From the NCBI GenBank assembly GCA_964387355.1, contig CAYLWJ010000086.1:1-51985 (forward strand): a stretch of 51,985 nucleotides of DNA. The letters are read 5' to 3'. The notes below the pieces were generated by a model that saw only the letters and a program-made list of their open reading frames with translations, was not told the DNA's origin and did not search any database. Source of the DNA: Calidifonticultor sp964387355 (GTDB taxonomy: Bacteria; Actinomycetota; Humimicrobiia; Humimicrobiales; Humimicrobiaceae). Shown here piece after piece: positions 18,863 to 26,664 of the stretch (positions are counted from its first letter, which is position 1; every line of letters begins with the position of its first letter). Both the position numbers and the translations under genes were made by a program.

Positions 18863-19031
18863 AATTAATTTCCCTTGCTTATTGTTTATAATATATTTTT
18901 AAAATTAATATAATATATTTTTACAATTATTTAAAATCAAAAAAATTTTAACTCAAAATAATTTTAAGTTAATTTTAAGTTAAAAATATTAAATATTATC
19001 TTTTATATTACCTAATTTTTAAATATTATTT

Positions 19032-20216
19032 CTAAAAATTATTTTTGGTTAAATTAAACTCTCTTTTGATTTTATTAAAATAGTTTTTATCAAGCAATAC
19101 CCTTGATGCTGTTATTGCCATTGCTTTCATCCCTAAAATCATCTGATTATACGTTTCCTCTAATGTAGCTGATTCTAAGAACTCTTTGGTATGTAAACAA
19201 ACATTATCATTAGCTGTTTTAATCATTGAATTTAAAATAGGGATTGTATAACTTACATTACCTATATCAGAAGAACCCAATAAAAAAGGCTGGTTTTCAA
19301 TTTTTCCTCCTAATGAATTAAAAATAAATTCATAATAGTTTGCCATTGTCAAATTATTATTTAAATTCATTAATGGTCCCTCAAATTCAATAATTTTTAA
19401 TTTTGTACCAGTTTGTAGCTTTGCACCTTCTGCACAATTTTTTACTTTAATAATAACTTCATTAAGCAACTTTTTTGATTTTGCCCGAATATAAAACTTA
19501 GCTTTACATTTTTCAGGAATAATATTAGCAACTTTTCCACCTTCTGTAATAATACCATGAATTTTCACACCCTCAGGAAGTTGCTGTCTTAAAGCATTTA
19601 TAGAATTAAATAATAATAATATTGCATCTAGTGCATTTATACCTTCATAAGGTGCTGAAGCAGCATGAGATGCCTTACCAGTATAAATAAATTCTAATCC
19701 TATTAAGCAATATAATTCTAAATTTGTTGTATTTTTTGGTCCCCCATGAAGCATAATACCCACATCAACACTATTAAAAATCCCCTGTTTTATCATTTTA
19801 ATTTTTGTATCAGAATTTTCTTCTGCTGGTGTACCAATAACATACAGTTTACCTGCTAAGTATTTATTTAACTTACTTAAAGCTACTGCAGTACATACTG
19901 ACGAAGAAGCAATTATATGATGATGACATGCATGACCAATACCTGGAAGTGCATCATATTCAGCTAAAAAGGCAACACTTGGACCACTATTTTCAAAATT
20001 ATATTCCCCAATAAAAGCTGTTGGCAAAGATTCTATATCTTCTTTAACAGAAAAGTTGTTTTCTTTTAAAAATCTAGTTAATATTTCTTTAGCTTTATAT
20101 TCTTTTTTACCAACTTCTGGATTATTAAAAATAAAATTAGCAATTTCTATTGATTTATTTTTAATATCTTCAATAGATTCTATTATCTTTAAACTTAGAT
20201 TTTTACTTAAACTCAT
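19032..20216 (-). CDS. M20 family amidohydrolase/peptidase (M20D-like)
   Basis: This is a metal-dependent amidohydrolase of 394 aa. The usual M20D ligand set can be traced: EYDALPGIGHACHHH (Cys97 and neighbouring His), TPAEEN (Glu132/Glu133), LHGGPKN (His157), the dimerisation-domain TGKASHAASAP, SSDIGNVSY, and a late His in LHTKEF. The metal loop reads HACHHH instead of the common HACGHN. It resembles aminobenzoyl-glutamate hydrolase and acyl-amino-acid hydrolase types, and the substrate is not predictable. No signal peptide. It stands apart, with an intergenic region of about 280 bp upstream that contains two palindromes. Confidence 0.85.
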   Translation of the reverse strand: MSLSKNLSLKIIESIEDIKNKSIEIANFIFNNPEVGKKEYKAKEILTRFLKENNFSVKEDIESLPTAFIGEYNFENSGPSVAFLAEYDALPGIGHACHHHIIASSSVCTAVALSKLNKYLAGKLYVIGTPAEENSDTKIKMIKQGIFNSVDVGIMLHGGPKNTTNLELYCLIGLEFIYTGKASHAASAPYEGINALDAILLLFNSINALRQQLPEGVKIHGIITEGGKVANIIPEKCKAKFYIRAKSKKLLNEVIIKVKNCAEGAKLQTGTKLKIIEFEGPLMNLNNNLTMANYYEFIFNSLGGKIENQPFLLGSSDIGNVSYTIPILNSMIKTANDNVCLHTKEFLESATLEETYNQMILGMKAMAITASRVLLDKNYFNKIKREFNLTKNNF

Positions 20217-20294
20217 AATTATAAATTAATATGCACCATATATTATTTTTTATTAACAAAATACTTATTAAACATTCTTTTAATAAAGAATTTG

Positions 20295-20360
20295 TTACAA
20301 CTTGTAAATTTTTTGATAATGTTTATAGGTATATCTTGCTATACCTAGATATACCTATAA
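20295..20360. promoter_or_regulatory. Two palindromes upstream of the M20 gene
   Basis: TTACAA-C-TTGTAA (20295-20307) is a perfect inverted repeat with one central base. About 15 bp further on, TTATAGGTATATC (20323-20335) and GATATACCTATAA (20348-20360) form a perfect 13 bp inverted repeat around a 12-base centre that itself contains a third TATACCTA. They sit about 80-145 bp upstream of the M20 start and downstream of the broken B12-subunit gene. They could be operators, or the longer one could form a weak hairpin ending the upstream transcript; there is no U-tract typical of an intrinsic terminator. Confidence 0.55.
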
Positions 20361-20499
20361 TCAAGTTATAATTATGGGTAATTTTAAATTATTTTAAAAA
20401 AATAATTAAGCATTTATTAAAATTTTTTATACATAAAGGTTAGAACTTACAGAAAAAGTTTTCTGGCAGTAACGATTTTTACTTGAAATGTTTTTCTTT

Positions 20500-20916
20500 T
20501 TAAACTAATTCTTTTTTATTTAATAAATTAATTATTGAATTTACTATTTCTTCTTTTGTTGCACCAGCAGTAAAAACATCATCAAAGCCAATCATTCTTA
20601 ATTTTTCATTATCTTCAATTGAAAATATACCTCCAATTAAAAATACAATTTTTTCTTTTAATCCATGTTTAATAGCTAGATCTATTAGTTCTTTTCCTAG
20701 TGTTAGATGTGCTCCACCAAGAGAACTTACTCCAATAACATCTGCACTTTCTTGTATTGCTATATTTATTATTTCTTATGGAAGAGCATTTCCTAAATAA
20801 ATTACTTCCATTCCAGCATCTCTTAACATCTTTGCAACTGTTATAGCTCCTCTATTATGAACGTCAAGTCCAAGCTTTGCTAAAAGTACCTTTATATTTT
20901 TTTTATCATAAGTCAT
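20500..20916 (-). pseudogene. B12-binding subunit of an acyl-CoA mutase, interrupted by a nonsense codon
   Basis: Reading on the minus strand from an ATG with a good AAGGAG ribosome site gives a 138-codon cobalamin-binding domain. It has DVHNRG (the DxHxxG cobalt-ligand motif, His20), VIGVSSLGG and LIGGIF. The frame is broken once, by a TAA at codon 47 (20776-20778), where family members have a Gln or Glu after the conserved Pro. Everything after the stop stays in frame and looks conserved. This is the small subunit for the mutase fragment upstream of it. Either it is a recent pseudogene or the base is a sequence error; other lesions in the same operon favour decay. Confidence 0.85.
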
Positions 20917-21031
20917 TGCAGTCTCCTTTTGTTGTAAGATAATAAATACTTAAAATACTAAAAATAATATTAAAAAATACATTAGAATATTAAATAAAAA
21001 AAATATCTTTAAAAATTATTAAAATAATTTA

Positions 21032-22590
21032 TTACCAAAAAACAGGTGGTTTCCATAATCCAAAAGATTTTTTAAATACTTTGAAAATCTCTCCAACTGT
21101 ACAATCAACTCTTGCACAATTTAACGAAGTACTGAAGATATTATTATTACTTTTACAAGCATCCTCAAGAGCATTTAAAGAACTTTTAACCTTTTCATTG
21201 TCTCTTTTTAACCTAAGACTGGCAAGTTTTGTTTTCTGCCTTTCTTCAACTCCTTTTGGATATCTAAAAACTTCTATGGATTCTGCGCTTGATTCAGATT
21301 TATAAACATTACTTCCTACAAATTTTATTATTCCTTTATCAATTAATTCCTTTTCTCTGTAAAAATAATTTGAAATTTTGTTATGGATCCACCCTTTTTC
21401 AATTGCAGATACATATTCTCCAACTTGCTCTATTTCATCAACTTCATCTAGTATTCTTTTTTCTATTTCATTTGTTAAAGCCTCTACATAAAAAGACCCC
21501 CTAATAGATCTACAACATCTGTAATTGCTGTCTCTTCTTGTATAATCTGTTGTGTTCTTAATGAAAGCAGAGCAGCTTGTTCAGTAGGTACAGAATAAGC
21601 CTCATCATATGAATCAACATGTAAAGACTGAACACCACCAAAAACAGCAGAAAGTGCTTGAATTGCAACTCTAACTATATTATTTAATGGTTCCTCTCTA
21701 ACAAGAGATATCCCAGATGTTTGAACATGGCATCTCATCCACATAGATCTTAGGTTTTTTGCACCAAACCTATATTTCATTATTTTATACCAAAGTCTTC
21801 TAACTGCTCTAATTCTAGAAACCTCTTCAAAAAAATCACTAGAAATAGACCAGAAAAAAGCAAGTCTTTCTGCTGCCCAATCAACATCATATCCCCTTGA
21901 GACAATTTCATCTAATGTTTCAATGGCAGTTGCAACAGCAACTGCCATTTCAGTAATTCCAGAAGTTCCAAATTCACGAAGATTATAACCATTTAAAGTA
22001 TTAAAGTTAAAATAAGGTATATTTTTTCTGATAAATTCTATGTTATCACATTGAATTCTAAAACAATCTTTTGGTGGTATATATTCTGAACCACTTCTAA
22101 CTACCTCTTCAAGAGTTATATCATTCTGCACACTGCCTTTCAACTTTTCAAAACTTAATCCTCTTTTTTCAGCTGCCGCTAAATACATTGTAAAAAGAAT
22201 TGCAGTATTTGAAGGATAATGTGTAACCAGAGAGACAGTAACCTCATCTATTGGAACATCTTTAAACAATATCTCCATATCATCTGCGCTGTCAATTGCA
22301 ACTCCTGACATACCCACCTGCCCTTTTGAAACTGGATCATCTGAATCATACATTTGTGTCATTGGTAAATCAAATATTACACTAATACCAGTTGCTCCAT
22401 GTTTTAGCATATATTTTATTCTTTCATTAGTATCTTCAGGTCCACCAAATCCGTTAATTTGCCTAATTGTAAATTTTTTACCCCGATACATATTAGGGTG
22501 TATGCCTCTTGTAAAAGGTTCACTTCCAGGAAAACCTAAATCAAAATTAAAATCAATTTCTTCATTAAACCTTTTTTGAGGTATTTTTCT
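21032..22590 (-). pseudogene. B12-dependent acyl-CoA mutase large subunit, frameshifted and 5'-truncated
   Basis: The catalytic (beta/alpha)8 barrel of the methylmalonyl-CoA mutase superfamily is readable in two frames. The first frame runs from about 22590 (LGFPGSEPFTRGIHPNMYRG) through TQQIIQEETAITDVVDLLGG. It then shifts at a run of five C on the plus strand (21497-21501). Restoring one base lets it continue as SFYVEALTNEIEKRI to a normal GLWKPPVFW end at 21032. The 5' end has in-frame stops before 22590 and merges out of frame into a meaB remnant. Active-site positions are unusual: RQINGF where methylmalonyl-CoA mutase has RQYAGF, and NGYNLREFG where it has SGYHxxEAG. The substrate is therefore unassigned. 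Confidence 0.85.
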
Positions 22591-22850
22591 TTATTAAATA
22601 ATTCAAAAAATTTCTTATATTCCTCAATAGTACTATATCTTATTAGTAAGTTTACAATAGTACTCTTTTTAGAACCTGGCAGCCCGGTAATACCTAATAT
22701 GTATGCATTTTGTTTGTGTTGATATAAATATTCCAAAATTTTTTGAGCATTTGGATCATGCTCCTCAATCATCCTGATAACTTTTGCAGCAAAGTATATG
22801 TCTTTATTAAGTATTTTTTGTGCAATTTTTAAAATTTCTGAATTATTCAT
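22536..22850 (-). pseudogene. Truncated MeaB/ArgK-type G-protein chaperone remnant fused to mutase leader sequence
   Basis: The first ~70 of 104 codons match the N-terminus of MeaB/MMAA chaperones, which protect and reload B12-dependent mutases: a helical start, then ILGITGLPGSKKSTIVNLLI. The P-loop has Lys in place of the last Gly of GxxGxGKS/T, so nucleotide binding is doubtful. After that the G domain is missing, and the remaining codons (IEEYKKFFELFNKEKYLKK) resemble a mutase N-terminal leader before the frame is lost. Two copies of a 10 bp CAATAGTACT repeat, 30 bp apart (22625 and 22655), lie at the junction. The start overlaps the pta stop as TAATG. Confidence 0.75.
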
Positions 22851-23902
22851 TATATTAAACCTTTTTTTGAAGAAGAGTCATAGCAAGTTTGAAGAAGAGT
22901 CATAGCAATTAATGTGATTATGTCTGAAACAAGACATCCTCTTGATAGGTCATTAAATGGCTTTGCTGCCCCTTGAACAACAGTACCGCAGACTTCTGCT
23001 TTTGCTAGTCTCTGAATAACTTTATAACATATATTTGCCGAGTTCAAATCAGGAAAAATTAATACATTTGCATGTCCTGCTACTATACTTGATGGAACTT
23101 TAATTTTTGCAACATATGGAACAACAGCAGCATCAAATTGAAGTTCTCCATCTATTTTTATTTCAGGTCTTTGCTTTTTTACCCTCTCTACTACATTTCG
23201 AATTTTTTCAATTTCTTCACCGTCAGCACTCCCTTTTGTTGAGTAAGACAACATAGCTATAATTGGTTCTTCATTAAAAACAGATTTTGCAGTTTCATAG
23301 CTTGATATTGCCATATCAAAAAGTTGGTCTTCAGTAGGTTTTGGAATTATTGCTGGATCTGATAGACAAAACTTACCATTTAATCCAAACTGGCAGTCAG
23401 GAACTTCAACAAAAGCAGCACCGCTTAAATATTTTTTACCTTCCTTTAATCCTAAAATATTTATAACTGCTCTCATTAAATCTGCCGTTGAGCTTATAGA
23501 ACCGCCAATTGCGCAATCCGCTTCATTTAACTTTAACAATATTGATGCCCAATACGAAGTATTTAAGCTAATTAATTCTAACTGTTCATCATTTATAGCC
23601 TTATTTTTTTTAGCAAAGGAATCTTTTATTATTTGTCTTATTTGGCTCTTTCTTTTTGAAGTATTTGGGTCAATTATTGAAATATTATCAGTTTTTTTTA
23701 ATTTGACTTCTTTAATTTTTTCAATTATTTCTTTTTCATTGCCAATTAAAATAAAATTGCTATCATTTATTTTTGAAAAATAATTAAGTGCTTTTATCAA
23801 CCTTATATCATTACCATCGCTAAAAGCTACATTTTTTTTAATACCTTGACTTCGTTTAACTAAATCTTGAAAAAACTGCCCTTTAATTAAATCATTTATC
23901 AT
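22850..23902 (-). CDS. pta: Phosphate acetyltransferase (or related phosphate acyltransferase)
   Basis: Phosphotransacetylases convert acyl-CoA and phosphate to acyl phosphate. The protein (350 aa) has the family segments GGSISSTADLMRAVINILG, MLSYSTKGSADG, GELQFDAAVVP, FPDLNSANICYKVIQRL and QGAAKPFNDLSRG. Acetyl-CoA is the likeliest substrate, but its place in a B12-mutase operon leaves room for a branched or longer acyl group. The last residues are non-conserved: a 22 bp tandem duplication in the 3' end changes the terminal frame. The core is intact, so the enzyme may still work. It lies 16 bases downstream of the GntR gene. Confidence 0.85.
   Translation of the reverse strand: MINDLIKGQFFQDLVKRSQGIKKNVAFSDGNDIRLIKALNYFSKINDSNFILIGNEKEIIEKIKEVKLKKTDNISIIDPNTSKRKSQIRQIIKDSFAKKNKAINDEQLELISLNTSYWASILLKLNEADCAIGGSISSTADLMRAVINILGLKEGKKYLSGAAFVEVPDCQFGLNGKFCLSDPAIIPKPTEDQLFDMAISSYETAKSVFNEEPIIAMLSYSTKGSADGEEIEKIRNVVERVKKQRPEIKIDGELQFDAAVVPYVAKIKVPSSIVAGHANVLIFPDLNSANICYKVIQRLAKAEVCGTVVQGAAKPFNDLSRGCLVSDIITLIAMTLLQTCYDSSSKKGLI
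22866..22908. repeat. 22 bp tandem duplication in the 3' end of pta
   Basis: The 21-base string TTTGAAGAAGAGTCATAGCA plus one A occurs at 22866-22886 and again at 22888-22908, a period of 22. Because 22 is not a multiple of three, the duplication shifts the last codons of pta: without it the protein would end a few residues after LLQKK. It also moves the stop so that it now overlaps the next ATG. Confidence 0.85.
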
Positions 23903-23918
23903 TTGCTTACCTCACTTC

Positions 23919-24692
23919 CTAATAATCTTTCTCAAAAACAAACTTACCATGAGCTGAATTAAAATATTCTTCAAAATAAATTATTTTTAAATCATCATTT
24001 TGGCTAACCGTCCATATGGTTTGAAGATAATTTATAACTTTTTTTTCATCGCTCTCCATTTCCAACAATTTAATTACCTCTTCATCTGGAATATCCGCTT
24101 CTAATATTCTTTTTGAATGGATAAGTCTTAGTTTTAAAATTTGTGTAACAATCCTTGTAAATGAATTTTCTATTAAGATTTCATTGCTTATATTTCCAGA
24201 TATGGCAAACGGTAGATATGCTTTCGTTAAATATAAAGGTTTACCAAAAGCTAAAACAAGTCTCTTAACAAATAAAATTTTTTCTTTATCTTTTAGTTGC
24301 AATATATTTTTAATTTTTATGTCAGGCAAAATAACTTCTTTTTGAACAATCTTATTTTTAGTTTTAATACCTTCTTTTCTTAGTTCATCAACAATACTTG
24401 AAACTTTTTGAAGTGAATGTGTTTCAATTTTCTTTTTTATAAAAGTGCCTTTTCCTCTTTCTCTAATTATATAGCCGTTCAGCTCCAGTTCTTTTAATGC
24501 TTGTCTGACTGTTATTCGTGAAACTCCAAATTTCTCACATAGTTCAAGCTCAGATTCCAACTTTTGACCTTCTATAAGCTCATTTGACTGAATACTCTTT
24601 ACTAAATTTTCATATAACTGGTAATAATAAGGAATTTTTAAATTTTTATTAATTTTAAATTCAGTGGCTTTAATTAAATTTTCCATTTTCAT
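23919..24692 (-). CDS. GntR-family (HutC-type) transcriptional regulator
   Basis: The protein is 257 aa. The N-terminal winged helix-turn-helix (about 20-88) has the standard GntR signature, LCEKFGVSRITVRQALKEL and GYIIRERGKGTFI. The C-terminal UTRA-type ligand domain (about 105-245) marks the HutC subfamily, whose members bind small metabolites or acyl compounds. It heads the pta/meaB/mutase operon and probably regulates it. With the downstream genes broken, its main target may be lost. No convincing palindromic operator is visible in the 80 bp upstream. Confidence 0.9.
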   Translation of the reverse strand: MKMENLIKATEFKINKNLKIPYYYQLYENLVKSIQSNELIEGQKLESELELCEKFGVSRITVRQALKELELNGYIIRERGKGTFIKKKIETHSLQKVSSIVDELRKEGIKTKNKIVQKEVILPDIKIKNILQLKDKEKILFVKRLVLAFGKPLYLTKAYLPFAISGNISNEILIENSFTRIVTQILKLRLIHSKRILEADIPDEEVIKLLEMESDEKKVINYLQTIWTVSQNDDLKIIYFEEYFNSAHGKFVFEKDY

Positions 24693-24773
24693 TATAATTA
24701 TAAAGTTTATAAAGTTATAACATTATAACTTAATACCTTAAAAATAAAACATCTTTTTAAAATAGATTTAAGC

Positions 24774-25874
24774 TTATGCAGATTTGTTTTCCTTTTTAAA
24801 AGAATTCTTTAAATTTTTAAAGTATTTTATATAAATATCTATAGCTTCTAAAGTATTTTTATTTTTTGTTAATGAGAATAAATCAGTTTGCAAATTATTA
24901 ATCTCAACTTTAGGATTTTTAAGACAGTTTTCATAGTCAGCTACATCTAAGTTAAATCTGCAAGTCATTAGATTGTAGACATTAGTATTATATTTACAAT
25001 AGCTAATATCCTTTATGTTTCCGACAAAATTACATATTTCAAAAACGGCATCAAATGGACCAGAAGATGCATGAATAAAGTTGTGAGCAACATTTATAGA
25101 CTTAATATTATATTTTTCTTTATTTCTATAAAGAGTTTCTCTAATTGAGCCTTTTTTTGCGTTTTCTGGAAATGTATCTCCTGCAAAATCATTTCTAATA
25201 ATTTCCCAGCTTGTATCCGTATCCAATAAAAATAATACTATAACACTATCCTGACTTGTATAATGTTTTATTTGACTTGGATTAAATCCATTAATGATTA
25301 TTACATCATCACCATTGATCTTTTGTACTTGTACATAAAAACCCTCGCTAATTCTTACTGAGTGGCCTGAATACCACAACCTGCTTAAATCATCTTCATT
25401 TAAAAATTTATAATATTCTAAAACCTCATGGCCACCTAAAATTTTAAATTTCTGTATATTTTCAATACCAAGAATTTCTTTAATTTTCATTTTTTCATTT
25501 TTACCTACAATTTTTGAAGCTTTCATTGACATCTTATTTATAAAGCCATAATGATTTTCAATTATTTTTGATTTTTTTAAGAAATTCCCTTTGACTGTAG
25601 CAATACCATTTATTTCAATATTAAACTGCTGAATTTTTTTTAGAATTAGATTTAAAAGAGGTTCAATATAATTATAATCTTTAATATAAAAAAATTCTGG
25701 TTTTAAAAAAAATAAAAATTCATTTTCTTTAGAAGAGTTTTTAAAATCATTTACAATAAATATTTCTTTATTAGAGTTAACAGAATTGCTTATTTTTTGT
25801 ATTAAATTCTCATTTGGAGATTTATCAGTTTCTTTTTCGTCCTCACCTAAACCTTTATTATTTTCGCTTTGCAC
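24774..25874 (-). CDS. Divergent nucleoside diphosphate kinase-like protein with long insertions
   Basis: The 366 aa product contains the landmarks of the NDK fold spread over a longer chain: LFFLKPEFF (KPxxF-type start, Lys58), then a long insertion. After that come IINGFNPSQI, NDFAGDTFPENAKKGSIRE (the nucleotide loop, Arg245), and NFIHASSGPFDAVFEI with the expected phospho-histidine His268. Canonical NDK is about 140-150 aa. Here about 50 charged N-terminal residues, about 100 inserted residues and about 85 C-terminal residues are added. It may be an active NDK or a repurposed relative. The start is GTG, and it lies between the GntR operon and metW on the same strand, without close coupling. 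Confidence 0.7.
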   Translation of the reverse strand: MQSENNKGLGEDEKETDKSPNENLIQKISNSVNSNKEIFIVNDFKNSSKENEFLFFLKPEFFYIKDYNYIEPLLNLILKKIQQFNIEINGIATVKGNFLKKSKIIENHYGFINKMSMKASKIVGKNEKMKIKEILGIENIQKFKILGGHEVLEYYKFLNEDDLSRLWYSGHSVRISEGFYVQVQKINGDDVIIINGFNPSQIKHYTSQDSVIVLFLLDTDTSWEIIRNDFAGDTFPENAKKGSIRETLYRNKEKYNIKSINVAHNFIHASSGPFDAVFEICNFVGNIKDISYCKYNTNVYNLMTCRFNLDVADYENCLKNPKVEINNLQTDLFSLTKNKNTLEAIDIYIKYFKNLKNSFKKENKSA

Positions 25875-26066
25875 TTTATGTTTACCCCCGTTCTGATTTT
25901 TAAAAAAGCAAAAAGTAACAAACGTATTTTATACTAATTTGAAAAAAAAATCGAGTCAACATTAAAAAAATTTTGCATACTATTTTTTATAATAATAATT
26001 AAATTTAAGCTTAATAGAAATGGATTTATATTTAAAAAAGTTTTAACAAAAATTAAGAACTATTCT

Positions 26067-26660
26067 CTAGTAATATTCTCTAGTAATTAAAAAATATCCA
26101 AATTCTGCTAAAAAGTTTGGGAGAGCAAACTCTGGTATAGATTTTTTTCCAATCCCAGTAAAGTATTTAGAAATAATTTTTATTTTTTCTTTGCCGCAAA
26201 AATCAATAAAATCTTTTATGGTAAATAAATGTATATTTGGACTATCATACCACTCATAAGGGAGTATTTTAGTTTTTGGCATTCTGCCAGAAAATAGAAT
26301 TGTGAGTCTTATAAAGAAGTAAGCAAAATTTGGAAAACTAATAATTGATTTTTTTGCTATTCTTATTATTTGTTTAATAACATCATCAGGTTTATTCATA
26401 ATTTGAACAATGTCATGAGCAATAACATAATCAAATGAATTATCAGGATAATCATATAAATCAGTATTTATATCACCCTGGATAACCGAAAGACCTTTAG
26501 AAATTGCAGAAGATACTTTTTCAGAATCAATATCTACTCCAAAACCTCTTATATTTTTTTCTTTTTGAAGAAATTCAAGCATATCGCCCGTTCCACAACC
26601 AAGTATTAAGACTTTACTACCTCTTTCAACCCATTTACTTATTATTTCATATTTTTTCAA
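26067..26660 (-). CDS. metW: MetW, methionine biosynthesis methyltransferase-fold protein
   Basis: This is a class I SAM methyltransferase fold of 197 aa: VLILGCGTGDMLEFL (motif I), GFGVDIDSEKV, FDYVIAHDIVQ, and the MetW-typical KKSIISFPNFAYFFIRL and LPYEWYDSPNIHLFT. MetW is encoded with MetX and is needed for full homoserine acyltransferase activity in some bacteria. The start is TTG, not ATG: an AGGTGA ribosome site lies five bases upstream and overlaps the metX TGA stop. The two genes are therefore translationally coupled with a four-base gap. Confidence 0.9.
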   Translation of the reverse strand: MKKYEIISKWVERGSKVLILGCGTGDMLEFLQKEKNIRGFGVDIDSEKVSSAISKGLSVIQGDINTDLYDYPDNSFDYVIAHDIVQIMNKPDDVIKQIIRIAKKSIISFPNFAYFFIRLTILFSGRMPKTKILPYEWYDSPNIHLFTIKDFIDFCGKEKIKIISKYFTGIGKKSIPEFALPNFLAEFGYFLITREYY

Positions 26661-26664
26661 ATTT

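Noticed and set aside
21081..21504. Plus-strand frames over the 3' part of the mutase
   Set aside because: They are antisense shadows of the frameshifted mutase, whose C-terminal protein sequence is clearly conserved on the minus strand.
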